From: Ursus arctos
Lineage: Eukaryota; Chordata; Mammalia; Carnivora; Ursidae
Reading direction: 5' to 3'
DNA length: 64,000 nt
Assembly: GCF_023065955.2 (NCBI RefSeq)
Contig: NW_026622786.1
Span: 45,494,938 to 45,558,937, forward strand
The notes beneath the pieces are model-generated. The model was not told where the DNA came from. It saw only the letters and a program-made list of their open reading frames with translations, and made no database searches. Positions 12,033-22,562 of the stretch are shown here, one piece after another (the stretch's first letter is position 1; every line of letters starts with the position of its first letter). A program made the position numbers and the translations under genes.

Positions 12033-13536
12033 TTTATTTTTTAAGAATTATTTTATTATGTTATGTTAGTCACCATAAAGTACATCATTAGTTTTTGATG
12101 TACTCTTCCATGATTCATTGTTTGCATATAACACCCAATGCTCCATGCAATATGTGCCCTCTTTAATACCCATCACCAGGAGAACCCATTCCCCCAACCC
12201 TCTTCCCTCTGAAACCCTCAGTTTGTTTCCCGGAGTCCATAGTCTCTCACGGCTTGTCTCCCCCTCTGATTTCCCACCTTCATTTTTCCCTTCCTTCTCA
12301 AAATGTCCTCCATGCTATTCCTTATGTTCCACATATAAGTGAAACCATATGATAATTGTCTTTCTCTGTTTGACTTATTTCACTTAGCATAATCCCCTCC
12401 AGTTCCATCCATGTTGATGCAAAAGGTGGGTATTCATCCTTTCTGATGGCTGAGTGATATTCCATTATATATATGGACCACATCTTTATCTATTCATCTG
12501 TTGAAGGGCATCTCAGCTCCTTCCACAGTTTGGCTATTGTGGACATTGCTGCTATGAACATTGGGGTGCATGTGCCCCTTCTTTTCACTACATCTGTATC
12601 TTTGGGGTAAATACCCAGTAGTGCAATTGCTGGGCCACAGGTAGCTCTATTTTCAACTTTTTGAGGAACCTCCATACTGTTTTCCAAAGTGGCTGTACCA
12701 ACTTGCATTCCCACCAACAGTATAAGAGGGTTTCCCTTCTCCACATCCTTACCAACATTTGTTGTTTCCTGCCTTGTCAATTTTTACCATTCTAACTGGT
12801 GTAAGGTGGTATCTCAATGTGGTTTTGATTTGAATTTCCCTGATGGCTAACAATGTTGAACATTTTTGCATGTGTCTCTAAGCCATTCATATGTCTTCTA
12901 TGGAGAAGTGTCTGTTCATGTCTTCTGCCCATTTTTTGACTTGATTATTTGTTTTTTGGGCGTTGAGTTTGAGAAGTTCTTTATAGATCTTGGATACCAG
13001 CCTTTTATCTGTAGTGTCATTTGCAAATATCTTCTCCCATCCCATGGGTTGCCTCTTTGTTTTTTTTTTGATTGTTTTCCTTGCCTTGCAGAAGCTTTAC
13101 AGAAGCTTCTGCCTTGCAGAAGTTGCTGTGGCTGATGTCAAAGAGGTTACGTCTTATGTTTTCCTCTAGGATTTTGATGGATTTCTGTCTTACGTTGAGC
13201 TCTTTCATCCATTTAGAGCTTATCTTTGTGTATGGTGTAAGAGAGTGGTCGAGTTTCATTCTTCTGTATATAGCTGTCTAATTTTCCCAGCACCATTTAT
13301 TGAAGAGACTGTCTTTTTTCCATTGGATATTTTTTCCTGCTTTGACAAAGATAAATTGACCATAGAGTTGATGGTCCATATCTGGGCTCTCTATTCTGTT
13401 CCATTGATCTATGTGTCTGTTTTTGTGTCAGTACCGTGCTGTCTTGGTGATCACAGCTTTGTAATATAGCTTGAAATTAGGCAACGTGATGCCCCCAGCT
13501 TTGTTTTCCTTTTTCAACAGTTCCTTGGCAATTCGG

Positions 13537-14763
13537 AGTAAAACCAGGCAAAGACCCCATCAAAAAGGAAAATTACAGACCAATACCTCTGATGAATATG
13601 GATGCCAAAATTCTTTTTTTTTTTTTTTAATTTTTTTTTTAAAGATTTTATTTATTTATTTGACAGAGAGAGACAGCCAGCGAGAGAGGGAACACAAGCA
13701 GGGGGAGTGGGAGAGGAAGAAGCAGGCTCATAGCAGAAGAGCCTGATGTGGGACTCGATCCCGTAACACCAGGATCACGCCCTGAGCCAAAGGCAGACGA
13801 TTAACCGCTGTGCCACCCAGGCGCCCCGGATGCCAAAATTCTTAACAAGATCCTAGCTAGTAGGATCCAACAATACATTAAAAGGATTATCCATCATGAC
13901 CAGGTGGGATTTATTCCTGGGATGCAAGGGTGGTTCAAAATTTGCAAATCAATCAATGTGATAGATAACATTAATAACAGCAGAGACAAGAACCATATGA
14001 TCCTCTCAGTTGATGCAGAAAAAACATTTGTCAAAATATAGCATCCTTTCCTGATTAAAATTCTTCAGAGTATAGGGATAGAGGGAAGATTCCTCAATTT
14101 CATAAAAACCATCTATGAAAAGCCCACAGTGAATAACATTCTCAATGGGGAAGAGCTGAGAGCTTTTCCCTCAAGATCAGAAACATGACAAGGATGTCCA
14201 TTCTCGCCACTGTTGTTCAACATAGTACTAGAAGTCCTAACATCAGCAAGCAGACAACAAAAAGGGATAAAAGGTATCCAAATTGGCAAAGAAGAATTCA
14301 AACTCTCTCTCTTCACAGATGACATGATACTTTATGTGGAAAACCCAAAAGACTCCACCCCTAAATTAATAGAACTCATACAGCAATTGAGTAATGTGGC
14401 AGGATACAAAACAATGCACAGAAATCAGTTGCTTTCCTATACACTAACAATGTTACTGTAGAAAAAGAAATTAGGGGATTGATTCCATTTACAATAGCAC
14501 CAAAAACTATAAGATACCTTGGAATAAACCTAACCAAAGAGGTAAAGGATCTATACTCTAGAAACTACAGAACACTTATGAAAAAAATTGAAGAAGACAC
14601 AAAAAGATGGAAAAACATTCCATGCTCACAGATCAGAAGAATAAATATTATTAAAATATTTGTGCTGCCCAGAGCAATCTATACCTTCAACGCCATCCAG
14701 ATCAAAATACCAATGGTATTTTTCAAAGTGCGGGAACAAACAATTCTGAAGTTTGTACAGAAC
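13537..14763 (+). pseudogene. LINE-1 ORF2 fragment, inverted arm (reverse transcriptase region)
   Basis: Sense ORF2 covering the reverse transcriptase. Recognisable blocks are [12 protein letters not shown], the [17 protein letters not shown] block, an AEKTF block, then [17 protein letters not shown] and [15 protein letters not shown]. The catalytic box reads FTDD at 14312-14323, the same as in the larger LINE-1 at 16605-22766. Lesions include a TAG before HPFL near 14040, TGA at 14186-14188 just before QGCP, and TAG near 14459. A SINE at 13616-13827 splits it. Not functional. Confidence 0.92.
13616..13827 (-). mobile_element. Can-SINE, young bear-type, nested in the inverted LINE-1 arm
   Basis: Perfect 16-bp target duplication GGATGCCAAAATTCTT at 13600-13615 and 13828-13843, which is LINE-1 ORF2 coding sequence. 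The SINE is therefore younger than the LINE-1. The tail side carries two T-runs separated by AA. Confidence 0.96.
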
Positions 14764-14812
14764 AAGAATCTCCTTTTAACTCATGGAAAGTCCTTAGCAT
14801 GGAAGATCTCTA

Positions 14813-15029
14813 TTTTTTAAAAAAATATTTTGTTTGTTTGTTTATTAATCAAATTATTTATTTATTTATCAGAGAGAGAGAGAGCACAAGCAGGGAGAGT
14901 GGCCGGCAGAGGGAGAAGTAGGCTCCCTACTGAGCAAGGAGCCTGATGTGGGACTGGATCCCTGGACCCTGGGTCCATGACCTGAGCCAAAGGCAGATGC
15001 TTAAAGGACTTAGCCACCCAGGCATCCCT
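14813..15029 (-). mobile_element. Can-SINE, older type
   Basis: Minus-strand SINE with body GAGAGAGAGAGCACAAGCAG and head ending GCCACCCAGGCATCCC. The target duplication TGGAAGATCT lies at 14800-14809 and 15030-15039. The minus open frame at 14862-15056 is only SINE sequence. Confidence 0.93.
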
Positions 15030-15044
15030 TGGAAGATCTTTAAA

Positions 15045-16105
15045 GAGCGATGTCAAAGTAGGATGTGTAATAATCCTATCTCAGGGCAGCGGTGGTCTTG
15101 AAAACCCATATCATGTCCTTAACTGCATATCCACTTATAATTTTTGAAGAAGAGGTATAGCCAGAATAGATAGAGGCATTATATAATGCTCTTTCCAGAG
15201 AGAATATCCAAAAAAGTGTTTCATAAAGTATGTAACCCATACAAGGATAGAAAGCACAGAAAACAATATGTGTTAAAGGCTAAGTTAAATGAGAAAAAAG
15301 TTCCGTTTTAAATAAAGAGTCCATTTGAATCCCATCCTCATTGCCCAGCTCATCTAGCAAGTCATTTATTTTAAAGTTCAAGGTTACCATCAGGAAAGTA
15401 AGGTCAATTCTTTCTACTCTCGGGATTAGCATGAAATTAAACATATTGTATATGAAAGTGCATTACACAATGCTTTCTTGAAGTTGGAAATTTTCATGTC
15501 TGTTAGCAAATTTTCCCAAAGGCAGTGGCTCTCAACTTTGACTACACATTAGAGATTTAAAAACTCAGTACCCTCCTATGGCTTTGACTGGTGTTTGGTG
15601 TTTAGATGCTTCTAAAATTCTGGTTGTAACTGATACATTCAGTGATACACACTGTCCGCCATGAACTTTGCCTCTGCCCCTGGAATGGTCATTACTTCTG
15701 TGAGCTCCCCAAGTAGATATTCTGTAAATCATTAAGCCTAATTTTGGGGATATGCATGCAAGTCTGTGTTCTGCTTTTTCTGCACAGGAATCAGAACTGA
15801 GCTCACACCCTCAGTCTGCCTAACTGTGATGTACTGCTCTGTTTGCTTAGATATAGCTCTTCCAGGCTTAGGTAGAGGATCTGTCCTCCTAGAGTTCCCA
15901 ATAGGAAACATAACCATAATCCTCCATCGGCATTTCTTCCTGAAACCTCTCAAACCCATAGTTTGGGGCAATAGCCTCATCATCTGCTTTCCTTTCTCTA
16001 CTTTTATCTCTAATCCTTCAATTCCATCTGGATAATGCAATCACCCTTATGTAAATTCTACCATCAATTTGGTGTTCATCTTGACGTATGAAAGGGGGTG
16101 GCAAA
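15045..16105. other. No gene seen; possible MER20-like relic
   Basis: About 1 kb without a credible gene. The stretch 15524-15620 (AGTGGCTCTCAACTTTGACT onward) recalls the end of a MER20/MER5-type hAT element, weakly. The opposed frames around 15738-16040 have no recognisable domain. Confidence 0.45.
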
Positions 16106-16107
16106 AT

Positions 16108-16474
16108 ACTATAGATTAAATATTTATGTCCCCCCAAAATTCGCATGTTGAAAACTATTCTCCTATGTGATGGTATTTGGAGATGCTGCCTTTGGAAGGT
16201 AAATAGGTCATGGAGGCAAAGCCCTCATGTGTGGGATTCATGCTCTTATAAAAGAGACCCAAGGGAGCTCCTTTCCCTTTTTCACCATGTGAAGACACAG
16301 CGAAAAGTTGGCCATTTATAAACCAGGAAACAGGCTCTCATCAGACATGAAATCTGCTACTACCTTGGTCTTGGACTTCTCAGTCTCCAGAACTGTAAGA
16401 AATAAATTTCTATTGTTTATAAGCCCCTTAGTCTGTGGCATTTTGTTATAGTAACCCAAACACACTTTGGCACA
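16108..16474 (+). mobile_element. MaLR LTR, MST-like (solo)
   Basis: Starts near TACTATAGATTAAATATTTA, contains ATGTGATGGTATTTGGAGAT, CACCATGTGAAGACACAGCG and AGAACTGTAAGAAATAAATT, and ends near TTTGTTATAGTAACCC. Length (about 367 bp) and block order fit an MST/THE1-type LTR. No internal region is next to it and it has no coding content. MaLR is established; the MST subgroup is my inference. Confidence 0.82.
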
Positions 16475-16591
16475 AAGTAACTTAGAAAACCCTTTCTTTT
16501 TCAACAAAGTCTGATTTTGAGGCCTATTGTGAATTCTTGTTTACTTGTCAGAATAAGACTCCTCTCATTCTTCCTTGTCAGCCAGCTGTTT

Positions 16592-16604
16592 TCCATGTGT
16601 TTTA
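16592..16604 (+). repeat. Target-site duplication, left copy
   Basis: TCCATGTGTTTTA, repeated exactly at 22767-22779. The pair brackets the LINE-1 at 16605-22766 and fixes both its ends. Confidence 0.92.
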
Positions 16605-16893
16605 TTTATTTTTTTAGTAATTTTTATTATGTTATGTTAGTCACCATACAGTATATCCTTAGTTTTTGATGTAATGTTCCATGATTCATTGTTTGCATAT
16701 AACACCCAGTGCACCATGCAATATGTGCCCTCCTTACTACCCATCACCAGCCTAGCCCAGTCCCCCACCCCCCTCCCCTCTGAAGCCCTCAGTTTGTTTC
16801 CCAGAGTCCACAGTATCTCATGGTTAATTCCCCCTTCTGTTTACCCCCGCTTCATTCTTCCCTTCCTTCTCCTACTGATCTCCCTGCTGTTTC

Positions 16894-19800
16894 TTATGTT
16901 CCATAAATGAGTGAAACCATATGATAATTGTCTTTCTCTGCTTGACTTATTTCACTTAGCATAATCTTCTCCAGTCCCGTCCATGTTGCTGCAAATGTTG
17001 TGAAATTCTTCTTTCTGATAGCTGAGTAATATTCCATTGTATATATGGACCACAACTTCTTAATCCAGTCATCTGTTGAAGGGCATCTCAGCTCCTTCCA
17101 CGATTAAGCTATTGTGGACAATGCTGCTATGAACATGGGGGTGCATATGACTGTTCTCTTCACTACATCTGTCTCTTTGGGGTAAATACCCAGTAGTGCA
17201 ATTGCTGGGTCATAGAGTAGCTCAGTTTTTAACTTTTTAAGGGACTTCCACACTGTTTTCCAAAGTGGCTGTACCAACTTGCATTCCCACCAACAGTGTA
17301 AGAGGGATCCCCTTTCTCCACATCCTCTCCAACATTTGCTGTTTCCTGCCTTGTCCATTATTGCCATTCTAACTGGCATAAGGTGGTATCTCAGTGTGGT
17401 TTTGATTTGAATTTCCCTGATGGCTAATGATATTGAACATTTTTTCATGAGTCAGTTAGCCATTTATATGTCTTCATTGGAAAAGTGTCTGTTCATATCT
17501 TCTGCCCATTTTTTTGATTTGATTATTTGTTTTCCGTGTATTGAGTTTGAGAAGTTCTTTATAGATCTTGGATACTAGTCTTTTATCTGTAGTGTCATTT
17601 GCAAATATCTTCTCCCATTCCGTGGGCTGCCTCTTAGTTTTTTTGACTGTTTCCTTGGCTGTGCAGAAGGTTTTTATCTTGATGAAGTCCCACAAGTTCA
17701 TTTTTTCTTTTGTTTCTCTTGCCTTTGGAGATGTGTCATGAAAAAAGTTGCTGTGGCTGATGTCAAAGAGGTTGCAGCCTATGTTCTCCTCTATGATTTT
17801 GATGGATTCCTGTCTCACATCGAGGTCTTTCATCCATTTGGAGTTTATCTTTGTGTATGGTGTGATAGAGTGGTCAAGTTTCATTCTTTTGCATATAGCT
17901 GTCCAATTTTCCCAGCACCATTTATTGAAGAGACTGTCTTTTTTCCACTGGATGTTTTTTCCTGCTTTGTCAAAGATTAGTTACCCAAAGAGCCGAGGGT
18001 CCATTTCTGGGTTCTCTATTCTGTTCCATTGGTCTATGTGTCTGTTTTTGTGCCAGTACCATTTGTGTTTGTGATCACAGCTTTGTAGTATAGCTTGAAA
18101 TCCGGCAACGTGATGCCCCCAGCTTTGTTTTTCCTTTTCAACAATTCCTTGGCGATTCGGGGCCTTTTCTGGTTCCACACAAATTTAAGGGCTGTTTGTT
18201 CCAGTTCTTTGAAAAATGTCATTGGTATTTTGATCGGGATGGCATTGAAAGTGTAGATTGCTCTGGGTAGCATAAACATTTTAACTATGTTTATTCTTCT
18301 GATCCGTGAGCATGGAATATTTTTCCATCTTTTTGTGTCTTCTTCAATGTCTTTCAAGAGTGATCTGTAGTTTCTAGAATATAGATCCTTTGCCTCTCTG
18401 GTTAAATTAATTCCAAGATAATGTATGATTTTTGGTGCTATTATAAATGGAATGATTCCCTCATTTCTCTTTCTTCAGTCTCCTTGTTCGTGTTTGAAAT
18501 GCAACTGATTTCTGAACATTGATTTTGTATCCCGCCACATTACTGAATTTCTCTATAAGTTCTAGTAGTTTGGGGGTGGAGTCTTGTGGGTTTTCTATAT
18601 AGAGTATCATGTCATCTGTGAATAGAGACAGTTTGACTTCTTCTTTGCCAGTTTGGATACCTTTTATCCCTTTTTGTTGTCTGATTGCTGTTGCAAGGAT
18701 TTCTAGTACTCTGTTGAATAATAATGGCGAGAGTGGGCATCCTTGTCATGTTCCTGATCTTAAGGGAAAAGCTTTCAGCTTTTCCCTATTGAGAATGATA
18801 TTTGCTGTAGGCTTTTCATAGATGGTGTTTATGAAATTGACGAATGTACCCTCTATCCCTACACTCTGAAGGGTTTTAATCAGGAAAGGATGCTGTATTT
18901 TGTCAAATGCTTTTTCTGCATCAATTGAGAAGATCATGTGGTTCTTGACTCTTTTCCTGTTGATATGATCTATCACACTGATTGATTTGCAAATGTTGAA
19001 CCACCCTTGCATCCCAGGGATGAATCCCACTTGGTCATGATGGATAATCCTTTTAATGTACTGTTGGAATCTATTAGCTAGGATCTTGTTGAGAATTTTG
19101 GCATCCATATTCATCACGGATCTCGGTCTGTAATTCTCCTTTTTGATGGGGTCTTTGCCTGATTTGGGGATCAAGGTAATACTGGCCTCATAGAATGAGT
19201 TTGGTAGTTTTCCTTCTGTTTCTATTTTTTGAAACAGCTTCAGGAGAATAGGTATTATTTCTTCTTTGAATGTTTGGTAGAATTCCCCAGGGAATGCATC
19301 AGGCTCTGGACTCTTCTTTTTGGGGAGGTTTTTGATCACTGCTTCAATCTCTTCATAATTAATTGGTCTGTTTAAATAATCAATTTCTTCCTGTTTCAGT
19401 CTTGGTAGTTTATAGGTTTCCAGGAAGGCATCCATTTCTTCCAGGTTGTTTAATTTATTGGCATAAAGCTGTTGATAGAAGTTGCTAATGATCCTTCCTA
19501 TTTCATTGGTGTTAGTTGTGATCTCTCCCCTTTCATTCAAAATTTTATTAATTTGGGTCCTTTCTCTATTCTTTTGAATAAGTCTGGCCAGTGGCTTATT
19601 GATCTTATTTATTCTTTCAAAGAACCAGCTTCTAGTTCTGTTGATCTGCTCTACTGTGTTCTTGGTTTCTAATTCATTGATCTCTGCTCTGATCTTGATC
19701 ACCTGCCTTCTCGTGTGTGGGTTAGGCCTGTTCTTCTGTTCCAGCTCCAGCTTCTTGAGGTGAGAATATAAAAAGTGCATTTTAGATTTTTCTATTCTTT

Positions 19801-20711
19801 TGAGTGAGGCTTGAATGGCTATGTATTTTCCCCTTAGGAACCGCCTTTGCAGTGTCCTATAGATTTTGGACCGATGTGTTTTCATTCTCGTTGGTCTCCA
19901 AAAATTGTTTAAACTGATTTTTAATTTCCTGGTTTACCCAATCATTCTTGAGCTGGATGGTTCTTAGTTTCCAGGTGTTTGAGTTTCTTCCAAATTTTTC
20001 CTTGTGATTGAGTTCCAGTTTCAAAGCATTGTGGTTTGAGAATATGCAGGGAATAATCTCAGTCTTTTGGTATTGGTCAAAACCTGTTTTGTGACCCAAC
20101 TTTCTGGAGAAAGTTCCATGTGCATTTGAAAAGAATGAGTATTCTGTTGTTCTGGGGTGTAGTGTTATGTATATATCTATGAGGTCCATCTGGTCCAGGA
20201 TGTCATTCAAAGCTCTTGTTTCTTTGTTGATTTTCTGCTTAGGTGATCTGTCTATTGCTGAGAGTGGAGTGTTGAGGTCCCCTACTATTAATGTATTATT
20301 ATCTATATATCTCTTTATTCTGGTTAAGAGTTGGCTTGTGTATCTAGCTGCTCCCCTCTTGGGGGCATAGATATTTATAATTGTCATATCCACTTGTTGG
20401 ATACATCCTTTAAGAATAATATAGTGTCCTTCTGTATCTCTAACTACAGTCTTTAGTTGAAAATCTAATCTGTCTGATATGAGAATTGCTACCCCAGCTT
20501 TCTTTTGAGGTCCATTGGCATGAAAACTGGTTTTCCATCCCTTCACTTTCAGTCTGGATGTATCTTTAGGTTCAAAATGAGTCTCTTGTAAACAGCAAAT
20601 GGATGGGTCATCTCTTTTTTTTCCAATCTGCAACCCTGTGTTGTTTTATGAGAGCATATATGCCATTCACATGGAGAGTGATTATTGAAGATATGATTTT
20701 AATGATGTCAT
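16894..20711 (-). pseudogene. LINE-1 ORF2 (endonuclease / reverse transcriptase), inactive
   Basis: Spans about 1270 codons, the usual ORF2 length. ATG is at 20709-20711 (MTSLKSYL...) and the TAA complement at 16894-16896. Order: endonuclease (19857-20711), with QETH retained but the usual IDH reading LGH and the usual SDH reading SNH, so catalytic residues look lost; reverse transcriptase (about 18000-19850) with [17 protein letters not shown] and the catalytic box FTDD at 18611-18622; C-terminal cysteine-rich segment ([18 protein letters not shown]) within 17104-17448. Breaks: 1-bp shifts near the start and at about 20617, a shift near 19860, TGA at 18746-18748, and more shifts below 18.5 kb. 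The product would have nicked DNA and copied RNA. Confidence 0.93.
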
Positions 20712-20783
20712 GTTGCCTGTGAAGTCTTTGTTTCTGTAGGTTGTAAATTTCTGTTCTGTATCACTCTTGGGGCCTTTTTACTT

Positions 20784-21686
20784 TTATCGAACCCCCCTTG
20801 ATATCTCATGTAGGGCTTGCTTGGTGGTTACAGGTTCCTTCGGTTTCTGCTGATCCTGGAAGGTCCTTATGTCTCCATCAATTCTGAATGACAGCCTTTT
20901 TGGATAAAGGATCCTTGGCTGCATGTTCTTCTCAGATAGAGCTTTGAAAATACTCTGCCAATCCTTCCTAGCCTGCCAGGTCTCTGTATACAAGTCTGAC
21001 GTTATTCTGATATTTTTCCCTCTATATGTAAGAATTTTCTTCCCCCTGGTTGCTTTCAATACTGTATCCTTGGATCTAATATTTGCGAAATGCACTATGA
21101 CATGACGTGGCGTAGGTTTGTCATGGTTGAGCTTGGGAGGGGTCTTCTCTGTCTCTTGGACACGAATGCTTGTTTCCTTTGCCAGATTAGGGAAGTTATC
21201 AGCTACAATTTGTTCAAATATCTCTTCTAGATCTTTCTCTTTCTCCACCCCCTCAGGGATGCTCATGATTCTGATATTGGAATGTTTCATTGAGTCAGTA
21301 ATCTCCCGTAATCTAAATTCTTGAGATTGGAATTTTTTGAGCCAAGTTTCTGTTTTAACTTTCTTTTCTACCATCCCATCCTCCAATTCACTAATTCGTT
21401 CTTCTCCCTCATTTACCCTGGCCATCAGAGCATCTAGTTTAGACTACATTTGATTCATAGCATTTTTAATTTTTGTCAGATTCGCTCTCATTTCCACCCT
21501 TAGAGATTCTATATTCTCATTAATATTTTCATTAATATTTTTTTCCAGCCTACACATCTTCTTGACCATTGTTACTCTGAACTCCATTTCTGACAATTTG
21601 GTTACATCCATAGCCATCAGTTCTGTGGCAGAGGCCACAGACTCATTATCTTTTCTTTCCTGGGGGGGATTTCTCCTTCTCGTCAT
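20784..21686 (-). pseudogene. LINE-1 ORF1 (RNA-binding chaperone) with one nonsense codon
   Basis: A 300-residue frame starting MTRRRNPPQERKD and ending HEISRGVR. ORF1p is a trimeric RNA-binding protein that coats LINE-1 RNA. The N-terminal third has heptad-like coiled-coil spacing (MCRLEKNINENINENIESL); the C-terminal half carries the RRM and CTD blocks, with PRHVIVHFANIRSKDTVLKA. Reading is continuous except for a TAG at 21444-21446 between NAMNQM and SKLDALMARV. A C-to-T change from CAG would explain it. Apart from this, the frame is open. Confidence 0.93.
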
Positions 21687-22205
21687 TCTGAGGAGGAGAG
21701 GTTGCAGGGATGCCCAGAACCCAAATTATTGACCAGGACTCAGGCAGTGTACACTTGTTTTATAGGGACCTTAGGAATGTGGGCTTCCTGATTTTTCAGA
21801 CTGCCTTCTGGGGGAGGGGCCTGCCACACTGATATTCAGACAACCCTGTTTGGGTAGAGTCTCCCTGTCCCCTGTGAGGGGGGATGGGAATGGGCACAAT
21901 GTGAGCTTCCAGGCTTTTGTTCTCTGACAGCTTTCCCTGGTGGTTTTCTGTGACTCTTCTGAGAGTCAGAGCAGCAGTGGCTGTATCCTAGCCTCTGTCT
22001 CGGAACAGAGAGATCACAGTCTTCTCTCCACTGAGCTCTCTTGGCCACTTTAACTCTGTTTCTGTCGGTTCTGCTAAAAGCCCTGCAGCGTCCCGGGTTG
22101 TGTGCCTCACAGCCGGTGTCCCAGCCCTCACTTCCAGGGCTGGCACGTCTCTGTCCTTTGTGCTTCTAACACCACCAGCCGCCCCAGGTTCCTGCGCACG
22201 CTCCT

Positions 22206-22470
22206 GAGCTCCCTGTTTCAGTGTGGTTCGCGCATGCTCTGGAGTGCCAGTTTTCCATCCGGGAGCGCACGCATGCACGCCTGAGCTCCTGGTATCAGTC
22301 CAGTTCCAGTGTGCGCTCCGGAGTGCCAGCTCTCAGTCTGGTCACGCACAGGCTCTGGAGCTCCTGGTATCAGTTCAGTTCCAGTGAGCCCTCTGGAGCT
22401 CCAGTTTTCGGTCTGGTCACACGTGCGTTCCTGGGCTCACGGTCTCAGTCTGCTCTCTCGAGGGTGCTAG
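22206..22470 (+). repeat. 75-bp tandem repeats in the LINE-1 5'UTR
   Basis: Units begin GAGCTCCCTG at 22206, GAGCTCCTGG at 22283, GAGCTCCTGG at 22358 and GGGCTCACGG at 22433, giving periods of 77, 75 and 75. Each contains a CAGT-rich middle and a CTCTGGAGTGCCAG-like block. The last unit is partial. Confidence 0.82.
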
Positions 22471-22562
22471 TCCGCGAGTCTGGCCCCCTTCCCAGTGCAG
22501 GTAGCTACTACTTCCCGGTGCCTGAGTGCAGCGGCTCCTTCCCCCTTCCGTTTATCTTCTGA
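22221..22562 (+). other. Antisense open frame in the LINE-1 5'UTR (113 codons)
   Basis: Starts MWFAHALECQ and is antisense to the LINE-1. It reads through the 75-bp repeats so that the protein repeats every 25 residues (SSWYQSSSSVRSGVP, then SSWYQFSSSEPSGAP). No domain is recognisable. Primate LINE-1 has an unrelated antisense ORF0 in its 5'UTR, so an analogue is conceivable, but a chance frame in GC-rich DNA is at least as likely. Confidence 0.3.

Larger units (their letters stand above)
11988..14763 (-). mobile_element. Carnivore LINE-1 with 5' inversion
   Basis: Two oppositely oriented parts of one truncated LINE-1. From 11988 to about 13536 the plus strand is antisense: poly(T), a non-LINE tag, 3'UTR and ORF2 C-terminal region, up to the RIAKELL part of ORF2. 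From about 13537 to 14763 it is sense ORF2, from [14 protein letters not shown] to the KFV-QNK stretch, which in an uninterrupted LINE-1 lies directly upstream of RIAKELL. Only about 12 bp are lost at the switch. The target repeat AAGAATCTCCTTTT flanks the whole unit. This is the standard structure left by twin priming. Confidence 0.92.

Noticed and set aside
18746..19885. 379-codon open frame on the minus strand, the longest in the window, with reverse transcriptase motifs
   Set aside because: It is the middle of ORF2 in the LINE-1 at 16605-22766, ending at a nonsense codon. Not a host gene and not an independent retroelement.
19857..20633. 258-codon frame with endonuclease/exonuclease/phosphatase fold motifs
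   Set aside because: The endonuclease part of the same LINE-1 ORF2, out of frame with the rest because of small indels.
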